NCBI GenBank assembly: GCA_049322335.1 | Contig: JBMORL010000022.1 | Coordinates: forward strand, 62,001 to 126,000 | Origin: JBMORL01 sp049322335 | GTDB taxonomy: Bacteria; Bacteroidota; Bacteroidia; Flavobacteriales_D; UBA2798 | Length of the DNA stretch: 64,000 nucleotides | Reading direction: 5' to 3' | Part shown: piece after piece, positions 36,301 through 44,935 of the stretch | Layout: each line of letters opens with the position of its first letter | Position numbering within the stretch: the first letter of the stretch is position 1 | Position numbers and translations under genes: made by a program | The notes under the pieces: generated by a model | Told to the model about the DNA's origin: nothing | The model's input: only the letters and a program-made list of their open reading frames with translations | Database searches by the model: none

Positions 36301-37074
36301 GCCGGTACAAAAAATGATATTTTAATGGATGCCGTGTATGAACTAAAACTCTACCGCAGCTCCATTGAAAACGACAGAGACGATTATTCCTATAAATACA
36401 ATCCGAAAAACAAAAGAAAACTAAGTGAGGAACAGGAATACATTTTAGATTATGCTGTTTTACTTTCCCCTTTTTATTCAGATGTAAAGATCAGCCGGTT
36501 CCTGGCCAAAGCGATGAATACAGGAGAAGACAATCTTACGCTTGCCATTGCCGGAAATATGCTGAAAAACAAATACCCGGTAAACGATACGTTGTGGGCA
36601 CATTTTACCCGCGACCCGAAATCGCGTATAACGGTGTATGAATTGCTGAAGGAAAACAACCAGTTGCAGAAATTTGACGCATCCATGCTCAACCAGCCCG
36701 AACTGGTAAAATGCCTCTTGTTTGGCGAACAGCTGTCTGAAAAAAACAGGGAGAAAAAAGATACGATTGTGTTCCTTGAAAAAATAAAAATAAAGAACAA
36801 GGAAAAAGAGGGATACGTATATGTCTACAAATCGAAAGCCAGGGACAAAAAAGTATGGAAACTATCCTGCAGCGGCCTGCATCCATTGAATGAAAAAGAA
36901 CTGAACACCGATCCCGAACTGCACGTGAGCATGGTTTCATTTGAAGGAGAAAAACAAATGAAAAAAGAAAGAGACAATGCCATCCGAAAAGCCAGGATAC
37001 AAAACCGCCACCGGGCTTCGGTGTATGATTTTGAAACGAAGAAAGGAAACGGGTATTATTATGATGATTATTGA
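33376..37074 (+). CDS. TraB/GumN-headed giant exported protein
   Basis: 1232 residues. Signal peptide MRKIVMLLVAWAGAVLALNA. Residues about 28-305 are a TraB/GumN domain: YLYGTMH with His50, VALELN with Glu76 and GVGAAHLPG with His281, the putative metal residues. A Lys/Glu-rich insertion (EEEKERKKEERELKRLL) sits within it. The following 900 residues match nothing I know; the 800-1150 part looks like helical repeats. The usual TraB/GumN protein is about 300 residues, so this is a large fusion. Divergent from the propeller-phosphatase gene. Confidence 0.8.
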   Translation: MRKIVMLLVAWAGAVLALNAQKTEKKYPSLLWEISGNGLKEPSYLYGTMHVSRKLAFNLSDTFFIALDKCDMVALELNVDEWVENYYEMEQSELHQEFISYYRTPSSFYKTAFMMGMPENEMLKQLLKSKPYFINSMLYRTSDSRSDFEEDTYLDLFIFQSGKKLNKKITGLEDFKTSLMMVKKSTKSEKLSEEEKERKKEERELKRLLMRDLTDGKSFGEALEEAYRRGDLDMIDSLDNLYYDNPNYHKYMLHDRNTIMANRMDSLMKKYKLFTGVGAAHLPGEKGVIEQLRKKGYRVRPVAFTNKNGNEGKTKIDAIRYPVKMIKQYSSDSLFSVDVPGKLYELGDIAGYKSYMHLDMANGSYYYIQRLNYYGKLTGQNEEYMQKRIDSLLYENIPGKIISKKVLKNNIGKSYLDILNKTSKGDMQRYHIHFLEDEVIVFKMSGTEEYVTAGPENELFFNSIRFKSRQAGKSFSYSRPGKNFNIVFPEEYVACNNVMPVFPQTNLATSCHGNDYYFFIASSLYDFDYIEEDTFELNMMAEIFASQLEYKTGTMTTSQYLDYPMIDFSMKKDSVDVYARIVINGPDYFLMGVKTKDKTAADRFFTSFTFPEKKYNIAFKEYKDTTLHFTVQTHINDSPFREITTRESNEYYDYFGLEESAEEKDDIYLPETKTKTFVSWESGEKVFVEYKKHSMYYQEKSMDDYWKERFDNINSKGSLKLRVLSRKEEKGKNELDILLTDTNSIRAIRVKMIQKCGVIYTLKTTVDSLTGLSGFAKNFFETFSPADTCIGVDVLSDKLTQHFFSKIYSADTAERKRAQKAIEYVAGNMNDEHAPLLIKVLEDERFHQLEMDEKTRLMRILGNLDSKLILPFYEKSYPKYIDSVSLQLSVLTGVARQKNNKSAATFLKLLNTELPVSSEKYDIWDIFDPFYDSLETAVPLYPGILKFTKYPEYKEPVYKLMAELVRKGHLKPKAYAGTKNDILMDAVYELKLYRSSIENDRDDYSYKYNPKNKRKLSEEQEYILDYAVLLSPFYSDVKISRFLAKAMNTGEDNLTLAIAGNMLKNKYPVNDTLWAHFTRDPKSRITVYELLKENNQLQKFDASMLNQPELVKCLLFGEQLSEKNREKKDTIVFLEKIKIKNKEKEGYVYVYKSKARDKKVWKLSCSGLHPLNEKELNTDPELHVSMVSFEGEKQMKKERDNAIRKARIQNRHRASVYDFETKKGNGYYYDDY

Positions 37075-37166
37075 TGGAGTGATCAGTGATGAATAAGTGA
37101 AAGATAATTTGATGAAATTATTGAGACACGTCTCAGGAGATTTGATGGTTTCAGGCCCAAAAAATC

Positions 37167-37195
37167 AAAGCCCCACCGGCAGGTGAGGCTTTTTC
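37167..37195. terminator. Hairpin terminator between convergent transcripts
   Basis: AAGCCCCACC, loop GGCA, GGTGAGGCTT (37168-37191), followed by Ts on the plus strand and by a broken T-run on the minus strand. It can end the TraB gene transcript and the tRNA transcript. Confidence 0.7.
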
Positions 37196-37205
37196 ACTTC
37201 AGGGG

Positions 37206-37279
<74 letters not shown>

Positions 37280-37332
37280 AAAAGGATAAATAAGGGTGCA
37301 AATTTAATAATTTGACGGATATGCCTGAAATG

Positions 37333-37363
37333 AAAAAATCCCGGGGAATTCCCGGGATTTTTG
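37333..37363 (-). terminator. Terminator of the 469-residue membrane protein gene
   Basis: ATCCCGGG (37339-37346) pairs with CCCGGGAT (37351-37358) around a short loop, with Ts on the minus-strand side. It lies about 20 bp after the stop at 37381. Confidence 0.8.
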
Positions 37364-37380
37364 TTGGTTGGTTTTTTTAT

Positions 37381-38790
37381 TTATTGGGCGTTGTCTGCCT
37401 TTTTATAAAATGCCAGTGAAAGCCACGTAATGGCGCCCGCCTGCATAATCAGGAAGAGACCCACTACTTTATCAATCAACTCTGCATCATCTACGATATC
37501 TCTTAAATGGTAGAAGAATTTCAAATTTATCATGATCAGCAGAATAACCAGGCCAATAGCTACTGAAACATAGTTTTTGGTTTTCATGCCTTTCATCATA
37601 TAATCCAATCCCATCAGCAGAACATAAACGGTAAATAACATGGCACCTATTTTAAAATCATTATCGCTTTCTGTCAGTTTATCCAATATAATAGCCAAAA
37701 TCGCTATCAAAGGAAATGCAACAATATACAGATTGGCTTTCCTGTCACCTTTCATATCATTCAATACACTTACCACCGCGCCAGCAGCCAGTCCAAACAA
37801 AACAATGTAATTGATTACCCATGCAAACCAACCCGCAGAGGAGCTAATGGCATTTTCGTTATAGCCCTGCCAGCGAAGCAGGTCACCGTGACTTTCTTTA
37901 AAGGAAAGAACAAAAGAAACAATTACAAATGCCAGGATAACCAATGTTTGAAGCGGACGGTTCCACCAGAAAGCACCATCTGAAGAATAATCCTTGCCCA
38001 GCATATAGATACAAACCATAAGGAAAGCCATTCCCAAAAATGAATGCCCTACAAACATCATGGTTGAACAAACAACTACATAATACACGCCATAATATCC
38101 CAACACCGTTTTACGTGTATTAAATGAAGGCCTGTCGAAATGATCGAAAAAATGAGGAAGTATGAGCAAAATGAGCAGCCAGCCCCAAACACCGGCATCA
38201 GCACTTACACCTGTGCCTGTAAGTAGCCCGGAGTAATCACCTCTCATCATCATAAAAAATAATACCATGGAAGAAGTGGTTTTTGTATACAACCAGCTAT
38301 ATACCAAAGCAAGATATTGTATGGCACCAAAAGATGAACCGCTCATATAAATAACCGGAAGCGACATCAGCATCCAGATGATCAAAAGTTTAGGTTCGGC
38401 AAGTGTTTCAAAATGTGTTGCCAGTAGTAACAGCGAAAACCCCACCATCTGCATACAAAATATACAGGCGGCTTCCATCAGGAATTTCGAATCGCTGCGA
38501 TTATTGAAAGCGTAATAGAAAATCCCATACCCGGCAATCATCGGCAAAATTCCCAGCGCTACTCTTACTCCTCCACCCCATTTCATCCAGTTTTCACCCA
38601 GCATTATAACCAGGCCGGTGATGGCAAGCGATGTAGCAAACATAGCCAGCAGGCTTAAAAATATCTCGCGGCTTTTCCAGTCCCTGCGCGAGAAAAAACT
38701 AAAAACTGAATCGGATGATTCGCGGGAAATTGTTCCGGAATTCACGAGTTCTCCCGACCTCATGTTCCACCATTTTGATTCGTAAGCCAT
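37381..38790 (-). CDS. Polytopic membrane protein, DUF2157-like
   Basis: 469 residues with about 12 transmembrane helices from residue 40 on (e.g. IFLSLLAMFATSLAITGLVI and ILPMIAGYGIFYYA). The cytoplasmic N-terminus is rich in Ser/Arg (NMRSGELVNSGTISRESSDS). The order of a short soluble head followed by paired helices resembles DUF2157 proteins, but I would not name it firmly. No transport motif is visible. Monocistronic with a strong terminator. Confidence 0.65.
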   Translation of the reverse strand: MAYESKWWNMRSGELVNSGTISRESSDSVFSFFSRRDWKSREIFLSLLAMFATSLAITGLVIMLGENWMKWGGGVRVALGILPMIAGYGIFYYAFNNRSDSKFLMEAACIFCMQMVGFSLLLLATHFETLAEPKLLIIWMLMSLPVIYMSGSSFGAIQYLALVYSWLYTKTTSSMVLFFMMMRGDYSGLLTGTGVSADAGVWGWLLILLILPHFFDHFDRPSFNTRKTVLGYYGVYYVVVCSTMMFVGHSFLGMAFLMVCIYMLGKDYSSDGAFWWNRPLQTLVILAFVIVSFVLSFKESHGDLLRWQGYNENAISSSAGWFAWVINYIVLFGLAAGAVVSVLNDMKGDRKANLYIVAFPLIAILAIILDKLTESDNDFKIGAMLFTVYVLLMGLDYMMKGMKTKNYVSVAIGLVILLIMINLKFFYHLRDIVDDAELIDKVVGLFLIMQAGAITWLSLAFYKKADNAQ

Positions 38791-38892
38791 AGTGTTTTGG
38801 TTTTGTTTGGATTATAAATATAGGAAAAGGAATACGATCCTGCCTCTGAGCTCAACAATTTAATCAACAGGGGATGTGGAAAACGGGGGGAT

Positions 38893-38932
38893 GAATTACG
38901 AAGTTCGAATTACGAGGTACGAATTACGAATC
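38893..38932. repeat. Short degenerate word repeat (GAATTACGA)
   Basis: Four near-copies of GAATTACGAAG/GAATTACGAGG/GAATTACGAATC in tandem inside the 228-bp gap between the membrane protein and the GNAT gene. Confidence 0.6.
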
Positions 38933-39018
38933 AAGTCAGGGATTTTAAGGATAAAATTAACTTTACTTTTTACATTTGAAAATCTGCTTTTGACTGTTTA
39001 CTCAAACTATTAATCCTC

Positions 39019-39453
39019 ATGGAAATCAACCAACCGCCATTTACCATTACTACCGATAAATCACGAATCGACTTAGGGGAAGTTCACCGGTTTCTTTCTA
39101 CCGAAACGTATTGGGCGAAGAATATTCCCCTGGAAATAGTTCAGCGTTCTGTTGATCATTCACTTTGTTTCAGCCTTTTTTATGAATCGCGGCAAATTGG
39201 TTTTGCCCGCATCATTACCGACAAAGCTACTTTTGCTTACATGAGTGATGTGTATATCCTGAAAGATTTTCGCGGAAAAGGATTATCCAAATGGCTGGTA
39301 CAGGAAATGATGTCGCATCCCGATCTGCAGGGAATACGAAGATTTGTGCTGGTGACTTACGATGCTCAATCGTTGTATGAGCAATTCGGATTCAGAAAAG
39401 TAGCACATCCCGAACGCTATATGGAAATTATAAAGGAAAAAATATACGAGTGA
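39019..39453 (+). CDS. GNAT-family N-acetyltransferase
   Basis: 144 residues. The GNAT core is clear: GFARIITDKATFAYMSDVYI is the beta4 strand region, followed by the acetyl-CoA loop FRGKGLSKWL (variant of Q/RxxGxG/A) and FVLVTYDAQSLYEQFGFRKV near the end. It acetylates an amine, most likely on a small molecule or protein N-terminus; the acceptor cannot be told. It ends 2 bp before the convergent lipoprotein gene. A TACATTTG -7-like box lies about 40 bp upstream of the start. Confidence 0.9.
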   Translation: MEINQPPFTITTDKSRIDLGEVHRFLSTETYWAKNIPLEIVQRSVDHSLCFSLFYESRQIGFARIITDKATFAYMSDVYILKDFRGKGLSKWLVQEMMSHPDLQGIRRFVLVTYDAQSLYEQFGFRKVAHPERYMEIIKEKIYE

Positions 39454-39454
39454 A

Positions 39455-39853
39455 TTATTCCACCCGGTCGAAATAAATGCTCATTCTGAAACGACTATAA
39501 ACATTTCCCTCGTCCAAAACAAGTGTATTATCCTGAAGTGACAAGACCTTAAAACTGAAGTGTACCCTGTTTACATAATCGTACATATTGAGTTTCTGTC
39601 CGGCTTTATCATATTCCCACTCCATTTCGGCACTATACAAATTATCGATGTAATATCCTCTTCCGTTTTCCCCAAGAAATATTTCTATTGACTTTATATT
39701 TTTCTCCACTTCCATTCTTAAATGTTCAGGAATCTGGTTAGCGTCTACATTGGTTACAAACTTCCTGGCTTTCCATTTTCCTTTAATGTCTGACTCCAAT
39801 TGAAAGCAGGAAGAAAAAAATACTGCAAGAGAAACAAAAATTATTTTTTTCAT
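39455..39853 (-). CDS. Small lipoprotein, lipocalin-like size
   Basis: 132 residues from ATG 39853 (MKKIIFVSLAVFFSSCFQLE); the lipobox FSSC gives the lipidated Cys. A longer frame starting at 39874 would lie in the upstream terminator. The body IKGKWKARKF...YYIDNLYSAEMEWEYD is beta-rich and resembles lipocalin-like domain proteins of Bacteroidota, without a firm match. The ATG follows directly after the T-run of the TPR-lipoprotein terminator. Confidence 0.7.
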   Translation of the reverse strand: MKKIIFVSLAVFFSSCFQLESDIKGKWKARKFVTNVDANQIPEHLRMEVEKNIKSIEIFLGENGRGYYIDNLYSAEMEWEYDKAGQKLNMYDYVNRVHFSFKVLSLQDNTLVLDEGNVYSRFRMSIYFDRVE

Positions 39854-39856
39854 GGA

Positions 39857-39890
39857 TAAAAAAAGCCCCCGCATTTTACTGCGGAGGCTA
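39857..39890 (-). terminator. Terminator of the TPR lipoprotein gene
   Basis: Minus strand AGCCTCCGC pairs with GCGGGGGCT (plus-strand arms 39864-39872 and 39881-39889), then a T-run. It ends four bases from the ATG of the next lipoprotein gene. Confidence 0.8.
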
Positions 39891-39913
39891 TTAATTTTAA
39901 AGCATCTAATTTT

Positions 39914-41629
39914 TTATTTAACCAGTGCCTGGAAAGCGGGATCATTCAACCATTTGATGAACTCGCGGTCTTTGGCAGCTTTTGCTTTGAGTGAACCATC
40001 TTTTGCAAACGCATTGGTAAGGCTGTTTTTCACGCCTTCCATGTTTCCGCTGCGGGCAGCGATAACGGCACGCAGGTAGTGGCTCATGGCAGCATCTTTC
40101 ACTTCAGAACCATCCAAAGTTGAAGTAGCAGCACCACCGTCACCATTCAGCAATTGTGCCAATGCAGTGTTGAAAGTTTTGAATTTTGCCATTTGAGAAA
40201 CGGCTTCACCGTATTTGCATTTTTTGATGTTGCAGATTCCCAGGTTATAGGAAACTTCATCACCTGCACCCATTGCTTCGTTGAATAATTTTTCAGCTTT
40301 AGCATAGTCGCCAGTAATGCGTGCACATGCACCGAGGTTATTTTTGATGATCTTGTTGCTTCCATCCAGCGCAGCCGCTTTTTCGAATTCAGCTTTTGCT
40401 TCGTTGATTTTGTTTTGCATGAACAGGATGTAACCAGCGTTGTTGAAACCTCTCCAGTCTTTAGGATAAATTCTGCAGGCTTCGCGATAGAGACGAAGTT
40501 TTTCGTTCATGTCGGTAACCAGGGTATTGGCAGTAAAGAACAACTCTTCAGCAGTAAGTGAATCGCAGCTCTTTTTAGACCATGCTACCAGTTCAGCATC
40601 TGTTTTTCCGCTCAGGTCGTAAGCCAAAACAACAGTTGTTCTTCTTTGCTTGGGAAGGATTTTGTCTTCAAGAATTTTATAGGTTTTAGCCATATTCTTG
40701 ATTTCCTGTTCGCGCTTGTCGAGGTCGCTGTACATTTCAAGAACGCGGATGATGAGTTCTTTGTCGGGGATATCAGAAGCCATTACTTCTTTTTTGAAAC
40801 CTTCCCAGTCTTCACCACGTCCATTCATCTGGTAGAGGCCTTCCTGCATTCCTTTTTCCCACTTCATTTTTTTCGCTTCAGCCAGCATTTGCTTCATGGT
40901 TGACATGGCGCGTTCGTTAGCCAGGTTTCCGTTAAGAGAAATTTCTCCTTCGGGAGAAGCATAAGCAGGAAGAGAAATAGATTTGATATTGATGCGGTCG
41001 TTTTTCATCGCACCGGCAATCCATGTATAGAAATCTTTGTAGTCCTGGTCTTTCAATTCACCGGGGCGAACGTTAGACTGGTTTTTGCCATAATGGATTT
41101 CCATTCCGGCAGTGTGTTGGGTAACACGCACAAAGTTGTCTTTACCGAAAATTACTTTGTCATCGCCCATAACGAGAAGAGGCGTGATGATAGTAGCATC
41201 GGCAATTTTATCAGTGATGATTTCGTCTTTTACTTTAGTTCCTTTTTTCACCACAATCTTCACTTTCACTTCGCCTACTTCCATATCGGGAGCAAAGGGA
41301 AGGCTGGAAGAATATGAAAAAGAGCCACCTTCTTTTGGAATCACTTTTCCATTACCCACAGCTTTCGGACCCTGGTATATGTCGGTTTTAAACGCATATT
41401 CCTTACCGGAAGAAGTGATAAGTACAGGAGTACATTCGGCAATAGCTTTTTTGTGAATTCCTTTTTCGATGAATTTACCGTTGATGTTCAGGCGAACGGT
41501 ATCACCGCAGTATTCAAGAGGGTTTGGGTTGGCCTTGTATTCAATGTCTTTCACAAGGTCGCATCCCTGGATCATGAATGCACCGGTTAGGGCGGCAAAC
41601 GATAACCCGATGATTTGGTTCTTTTTCAT
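39914..41629 (-). CDS. Outer-membrane TPR lipoprotein
   Basis: 571 residues from ATG 41629 (MKKNQIIGLSFAALTGAFMIQGC); the lipobox Cys is residue 23. The N-terminal beta domain (residues 24-210) is family-specific. It is followed by an OmpA-like fold segment (NIKSISLPAYASPEGEISLNGNLANERA) and three or four TPR units (WRGFNNAGYILFMQNKINEA, NNLGACARITGDYAKAEKLF). Lys-rich and uniform in codon use, it looks highly expressed. It may scaffold an envelope complex; no direct evidence for which. Confidence 0.75.
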   Translation of the reverse strand: MKKNQIIGLSFAALTGAFMIQGCDLVKDIEYKANPNPLEYCGDTVRLNINGKFIEKGIHKKAIAECTPVLITSSGKEYAFKTDIYQGPKAVGNGKVIPKEGGSFSYSSSLPFAPDMEVGEVKVKIVVKKGTKVKDEIITDKIADATIITPLLVMGDDKVIFGKDNFVRVTQHTAGMEIHYGKNQSNVRPGELKDQDYKDFYTWIAGAMKNDRINIKSISLPAYASPEGEISLNGNLANERAMSTMKQMLAEAKKMKWEKGMQEGLYQMNGRGEDWEGFKKEVMASDIPDKELIIRVLEMYSDLDKREQEIKNMAKTYKILEDKILPKQRRTTVVLAYDLSGKTDAELVAWSKKSCDSLTAEELFFTANTLVTDMNEKLRLYREACRIYPKDWRGFNNAGYILFMQNKINEAKAEFEKAAALDGSNKIIKNNLGACARITGDYAKAEKLFNEAMGAGDEVSYNLGICNIKKCKYGEAVSQMAKFKTFNTALAQLLNGDGGAATSTLDGSEVKDAAMSHYLRAVIAARSGNMEGVKNSLTNAFAKDGSLKAKAAKDREFIKWLNDPAFQALVK

Positions 41630-41738
41630 TAGTGTGATGCTTTTAAAATTAGGCTGCAATATTAGGCATAATTTTATAAAAAAAAAACCGCTTCGCCCCG
41701 AAATATCGAAATCTCCTGAATGTTAATAAATTTCTGTT

Positions 41739-42368
41739 TCACAAAGAGATACGGGTAATTCCATGGGGAAAATCTTGCGCCAGCAAATCATAAACAAGGC
41801 TAACTTCCGAGGGATTTTCGCTGAAGTTGATCTTCCCGTAATCCAGCAGAACTATGCGGTAATCCTGCATTTTATTGAAATGGTCGAGATAGGTAGACTG
41901 GATATTTTCGAGGTAGGAAGGTGATATCTTCTGTTCATATCCCCTGCCCCGCGCCCGGATATTCGTCATTAGTTTTTCAACAGGCAGGTAAAGGTAGATG
42001 AGCAGATCGGGCTTCACCAGTTTGTTGTACATGATGCTGTAAAGCCGGTGAAAAAGCTCAAACTCATCGGCATTCAGGTTGTTTTTGGCAAAAATGAGCG
42101 ATTTTTCGAGGTAATAGTCGGAAACGATAAATTCACTGAACAAACCGGTACCTGTGACTTTAGATAACTGGTGAAAGCGTTCGGCCAGGAAAAACAGCTC
42201 GAGAGCAAAAGCATGTCTTTCGGGGTCCTCATAAAAACGGGGCAGAAACGGGTTGTTCTCAAATTCTTCGGGCACCAGCAAACCGTTGTAAATGCGTGAA
42301 AGATGCGAAGCCAGCGTGGTTTTTCCCGCTCCGATAGTCCCTTCAATAGCCACAAAACGATATTTCAT
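41739..42368 (-). CDS. Deoxynucleoside kinase family protein
   Basis: 209 residues from ATG 42368 (a GTG lies two codons earlier). P-loop IEGTIGAGKTTLASHL, then PEEFENNPFLPRFYEDPERH and ALELFFLAERFHQL. The LID motif RARGRGYEQKI and ISPSYLENIQ match the dNK/dGK family that phosphorylates deoxynucleosides for salvage. The start overlaps the folK stop as ATGA, so the genes are coupled, a common order in Bacteroidota. Confidence 0.92.
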   Translation of the reverse strand: MKYRFVAIEGTIGAGKTTLASHLSRIYNGLLVPEEFENNPFLPRFYEDPERHAFALELFFLAERFHQLSKVTGTGLFSEFIVSDYYLEKSLIFAKNNLNADEFELFHRLYSIMYNKLVKPDLLIYLYLPVEKLMTNIRARGRGYEQKISPSYLENIQSTYLDHFNKMQDYRIVLLDYGKINFSENPSEVSLVYDLLAQDFPHGITRISL

Positions 42369-42856
42369 CCGCACCTCCTCACATCCGATTTATCTTCACA
42401 TTCACCAATAAGCACTTCAATTGATTTTCCCGAAACCGGGTGTATCCATTCGGGTATAATTTCCTTCAGCGGCAACAGGGCAAATTTCCTTAGATGGATA
42501 CGCGGGTGCGGTAAAACAAGAGTTCGCTCATTCAGTATCTTTTCTTCAAAAAAAAGGATATCGATATCAATAACACGGGAGGTATATCCTTTTTCGTCTT
42601 TCCTGTCGCGGCCCAGGTATTTTTCTGCTTCCATCGTTTTTTCCAGTAACTGATACTCGTCCATCTCACATTCCACGAGCAAAGCCTGGTTCAAAAAATC
42701 CTGTTCCGCTTCAAATCCCCATGGCGGACTCGAATAAAGCGATGAGCGTTTAAGAATACTGATTTGTACATTTATCAATTGCTGACAAATCACATCAAAA
42801 TACAAGTGTGTATTTCCTATATTTCCTCCCAGCAATAAAACCGCCCGGTGCTTCAT
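42365..42856 (-). CDS. folK: 2-amino-4-hydroxy-6-hydroxymethyldihydropteridine pyrophosphokinase
   Basis: 163 residues. The HPPK signatures are all present: LLLGGNIGN, SSLYSSPPWGF, DFLNQALLVE, the metal motif RVIDIDILFF and LVLPHPRIHLRKFALLPL. It transfers pyrophosphate from ATP to the pterin in folate synthesis. It overlaps the dNK gene by 4 bp. The gene is divergent from sppA. Confidence 0.95.
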   Translation of the reverse strand: MKHRAVLLLGGNIGNTHLYFDVICQQLINVQISILKRSSLYSSPPWGFEAEQDFLNQALLVECEMDEYQLLEKTMEAEKYLGRDRKDEKGYTSRVIDIDILFFEEKILNERTLVLPHPRIHLRKFALLPLKEIIPEWIHPVSGKSIEVLIGECEDKSDVRRCG

Positions 42857-42942
42857 TTCTCAAAAGTAATAAAGCGGTTCATCCCTTCAACTCTTTTTTT
42901 TGCCATTTATGTAAATCAGCCCATTAAACAAAACGGGCACCC

Positions 42943-42950
42943 TACTTTTG
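42943..42950 (+). promoter_or_regulatory. Probable -7 box of sppA
   Basis: TACTTTTG matches TAnnTTTG and lies 18 bp before the sppA ATG. No TTTG is found at the right distance for a -33 element. Confidence 0.4.
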
Positions 42951-42968
42951 TGCTACTAAAACCAACCC

Positions 42969-44786
42969 ATGAAAGAATTTTTTAAATTTTTCGGAGCCTC
43001 TGCACTCGGACAGCTTGTTACCGGTGTAATTCTCGTATTTGTTTTTGCCGCTATTTTCACCGGCATGCTGATGAACGGATTGAAACAACTATCCACCGAA
43101 GAGAAAAATTTTGAAGTGAAGGATAATTCCATATTGCATCTGAAATTCGACAGGGAAATTAACGACCAGGCCCGCAATGCTGACCTTTTTGATTTTGGAG
43201 GAAGCAAAATGTCGGGTATGAATTCCATTATGAAAGACATCCAGCGTGCAGCCAGCGATGAAAAAATAAAAGGGATTTTTCTCGACCTCACCACCGTTTC
43301 TGCAGGAATGGCTACACTGGAAGAAATTCGAAGCACACTGGCTGAATTCAAAAAAACCGGAAAATTTATTTACGCCTATGCCGAATACTACACACATAAA
43401 TCCTATTTTCTCGCTTCGGTAGCCGATAAAATTTTTCTTTATCCCGAAGGAATAGTTCAACACACCGGCCTAACTGCCGAAGTAATGTTTTTGAAAGGCC
43501 TTATTGATAAACTGGAACTGGATGTAACCATCATCCGCGGAAGCAACAACAAATTTAAAAGCGCAGTAGAGCCGCTGATGCTGGAACAAATGAGCGAAGC
43601 CAACCGCCTGCAAACTTCCACTTACGTAAACGCCCTGTGGAACCACATGATGGGAAAAATAAGCGAGTCGAGGAAAATTGACCAGTCGCAACTGAAATGG
43701 CTGGCCGATAGTTTGATTTTACAGGATGCTGCTCTTGCCCTTCAATATAAATTCATCGACCAAATCGCCTACCGTGATGAAGTAATGGAAGACCTGAAGA
43801 AAAAAGCAGGTACCGAAAAAGATAAAGAACTTGCTTTGGTGACACTGAAAAACTACCACGATGATTCACGCCTGCCGGTAAAAGACCCTTTTGCCAAAGA
43901 AGAAGAAACAGAAGAGACTGACAGGGATAACATTGCTGTTATTTATGCATTGGGACAAATTATTGATGGCAAAGGCGATAAAAGTTCCATCGGTTCGCTC
44001 GACCTTGCTGCCGAAATTAAAAAAGCACGCGAAGACAGTACGGTAAAAGCCATTGTGATGCGCGTGAACTCTCCCGGTGGCAGCGCTTTGGCCTCAGACG
44101 TTATATGGCGCGAAGTGACTCTTGCCAAAAAGTCGAAACCATTTATTATTTCCATGGGCGATGTGGCGGCATCAGGTGGTTACTACATTTCATGTAACGC
44201 TGACCGCATATTCGCACAACCCAACACGATCACCGGTTCCATTGGTGTATTTGGCGTATTGCCCAATATGGAAAGAATGTATAAAAATAAACTGGGCATC
44301 ACGTATGACCGTGTAAAAACCAATCCATACAGTGATCTTGGCTCCGTTTCGCGACCCATGAGTGAATTTGAATTTAAAATTATTCAAAAAGGTGTGGATG
44401 ATATTTACAGCGGGTTTATTAATAAAGTCGCCACCGGCCGCGGGCTTACTCCCGAACAGGTAGACAGCATCGGGCAAGGGCGCGTTTGGAGCGGAATGGA
44501 TGCACTTAACATCGGACTTGTGGATGAATTGGGTGGATTAACTGATGCCATCCAATATGCTGCCGGCCAGGCGAATTTACCCAGCTTTAACATAAAAGAA
44601 TATCCCACCGTAAAAAACCCTTTTGAAGAATTCATGGCCGAACTGAATAACGAGGCGAGCATTAGTGTTTTGATGAATTATTTCGGACTCCCGGAAAATA
44701 TGCTCAACTACATCCGCGAAACCCAAATGATGCTGAAACAAAAAGGGAACCAGGCGAGGATGATGTTTCATCTGGAGATTTATTGA
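42969..44786 (+). CDS. sppA: Signal peptide peptidase SppA, long (67K) type
   Basis: 605 residues with one N-terminal transmembrane anchor (LVTGVILVFVFAAIFTGMLM). It holds two tandem ClpP-like domains, as in E. coli SppA. The catalytic Ser is Ser402 in GDVAASGGYYISC and the general base is probably Lys144 in YTHKSYFLAS, one in each half. NADRIFAQPNTITGSIGVFG confirms the family. It degrades cleaved signal peptides in the membrane. Confidence 0.95.
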   Translation: MKEFFKFFGASALGQLVTGVILVFVFAAIFTGMLMNGLKQLSTEEKNFEVKDNSILHLKFDREINDQARNADLFDFGGSKMSGMNSIMKDIQRAASDEKIKGIFLDLTTVSAGMATLEEIRSTLAEFKKTGKFIYAYAEYYTHKSYFLASVADKIFLYPEGIVQHTGLTAEVMFLKGLIDKLELDVTIIRGSNNKFKSAVEPLMLEQMSEANRLQTSTYVNALWNHMMGKISESRKIDQSQLKWLADSLILQDAALALQYKFIDQIAYRDEVMEDLKKKAGTEKDKELALVTLKNYHDDSRLPVKDPFAKEEETEETDRDNIAVIYALGQIIDGKGDKSSIGSLDLAAEIKKAREDSTVKAIVMRVNSPGGSALASDVIWREVTLAKKSKPFIISMGDVAASGGYYISCNADRIFAQPNTITGSIGVFGVLPNMERMYKNKLGITYDRVKTNPYSDLGSVSRPMSEFEFKIIQKGVDDIYSGFINKVATGRGLTPEQVDSIGQGRVWSGMDALNIGLVDELGGLTDAIQYAAGQANLPSFNIKEYPTVKNPFEEFMAELNNEASISVLMNYFGLPENMLNYIRETQMMLKQKGNQARMMFHLEIY

Positions 44787-44795
44787 TTGGGGAGT

Positions 44796-44872
44796 TAGAT
44801 GTGAGATGTGAGTAGTGGGATTTGAGTAGTGAGTAGTGAGATTTGAGATTTTAAGTTTGAGATTCGGAGAGA
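44796..44872. repeat. Degenerate word repeat (GTGAGTAGTGAGATTTGAG)
   Basis: GATGTGAG, GTGAGTAGTGGG, TTTGAGTAGTG and GAGATTTGAGATT follow each other in imperfect tandem in the 149-bp gap after sppA. Confidence 0.6.
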
Positions 44873-44935
44873 AGAAATTGTGATAAAAGCCGGGGGCGGG
44901 TGGTGAATCGCCCGTATTGAAATAAAATATCCCGA

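Noticed and set aside
41675..41738. Terminator after the dNK gene
   Set aside because: There is a T-run on the minus strand, but the stem before it is only four base pairs.
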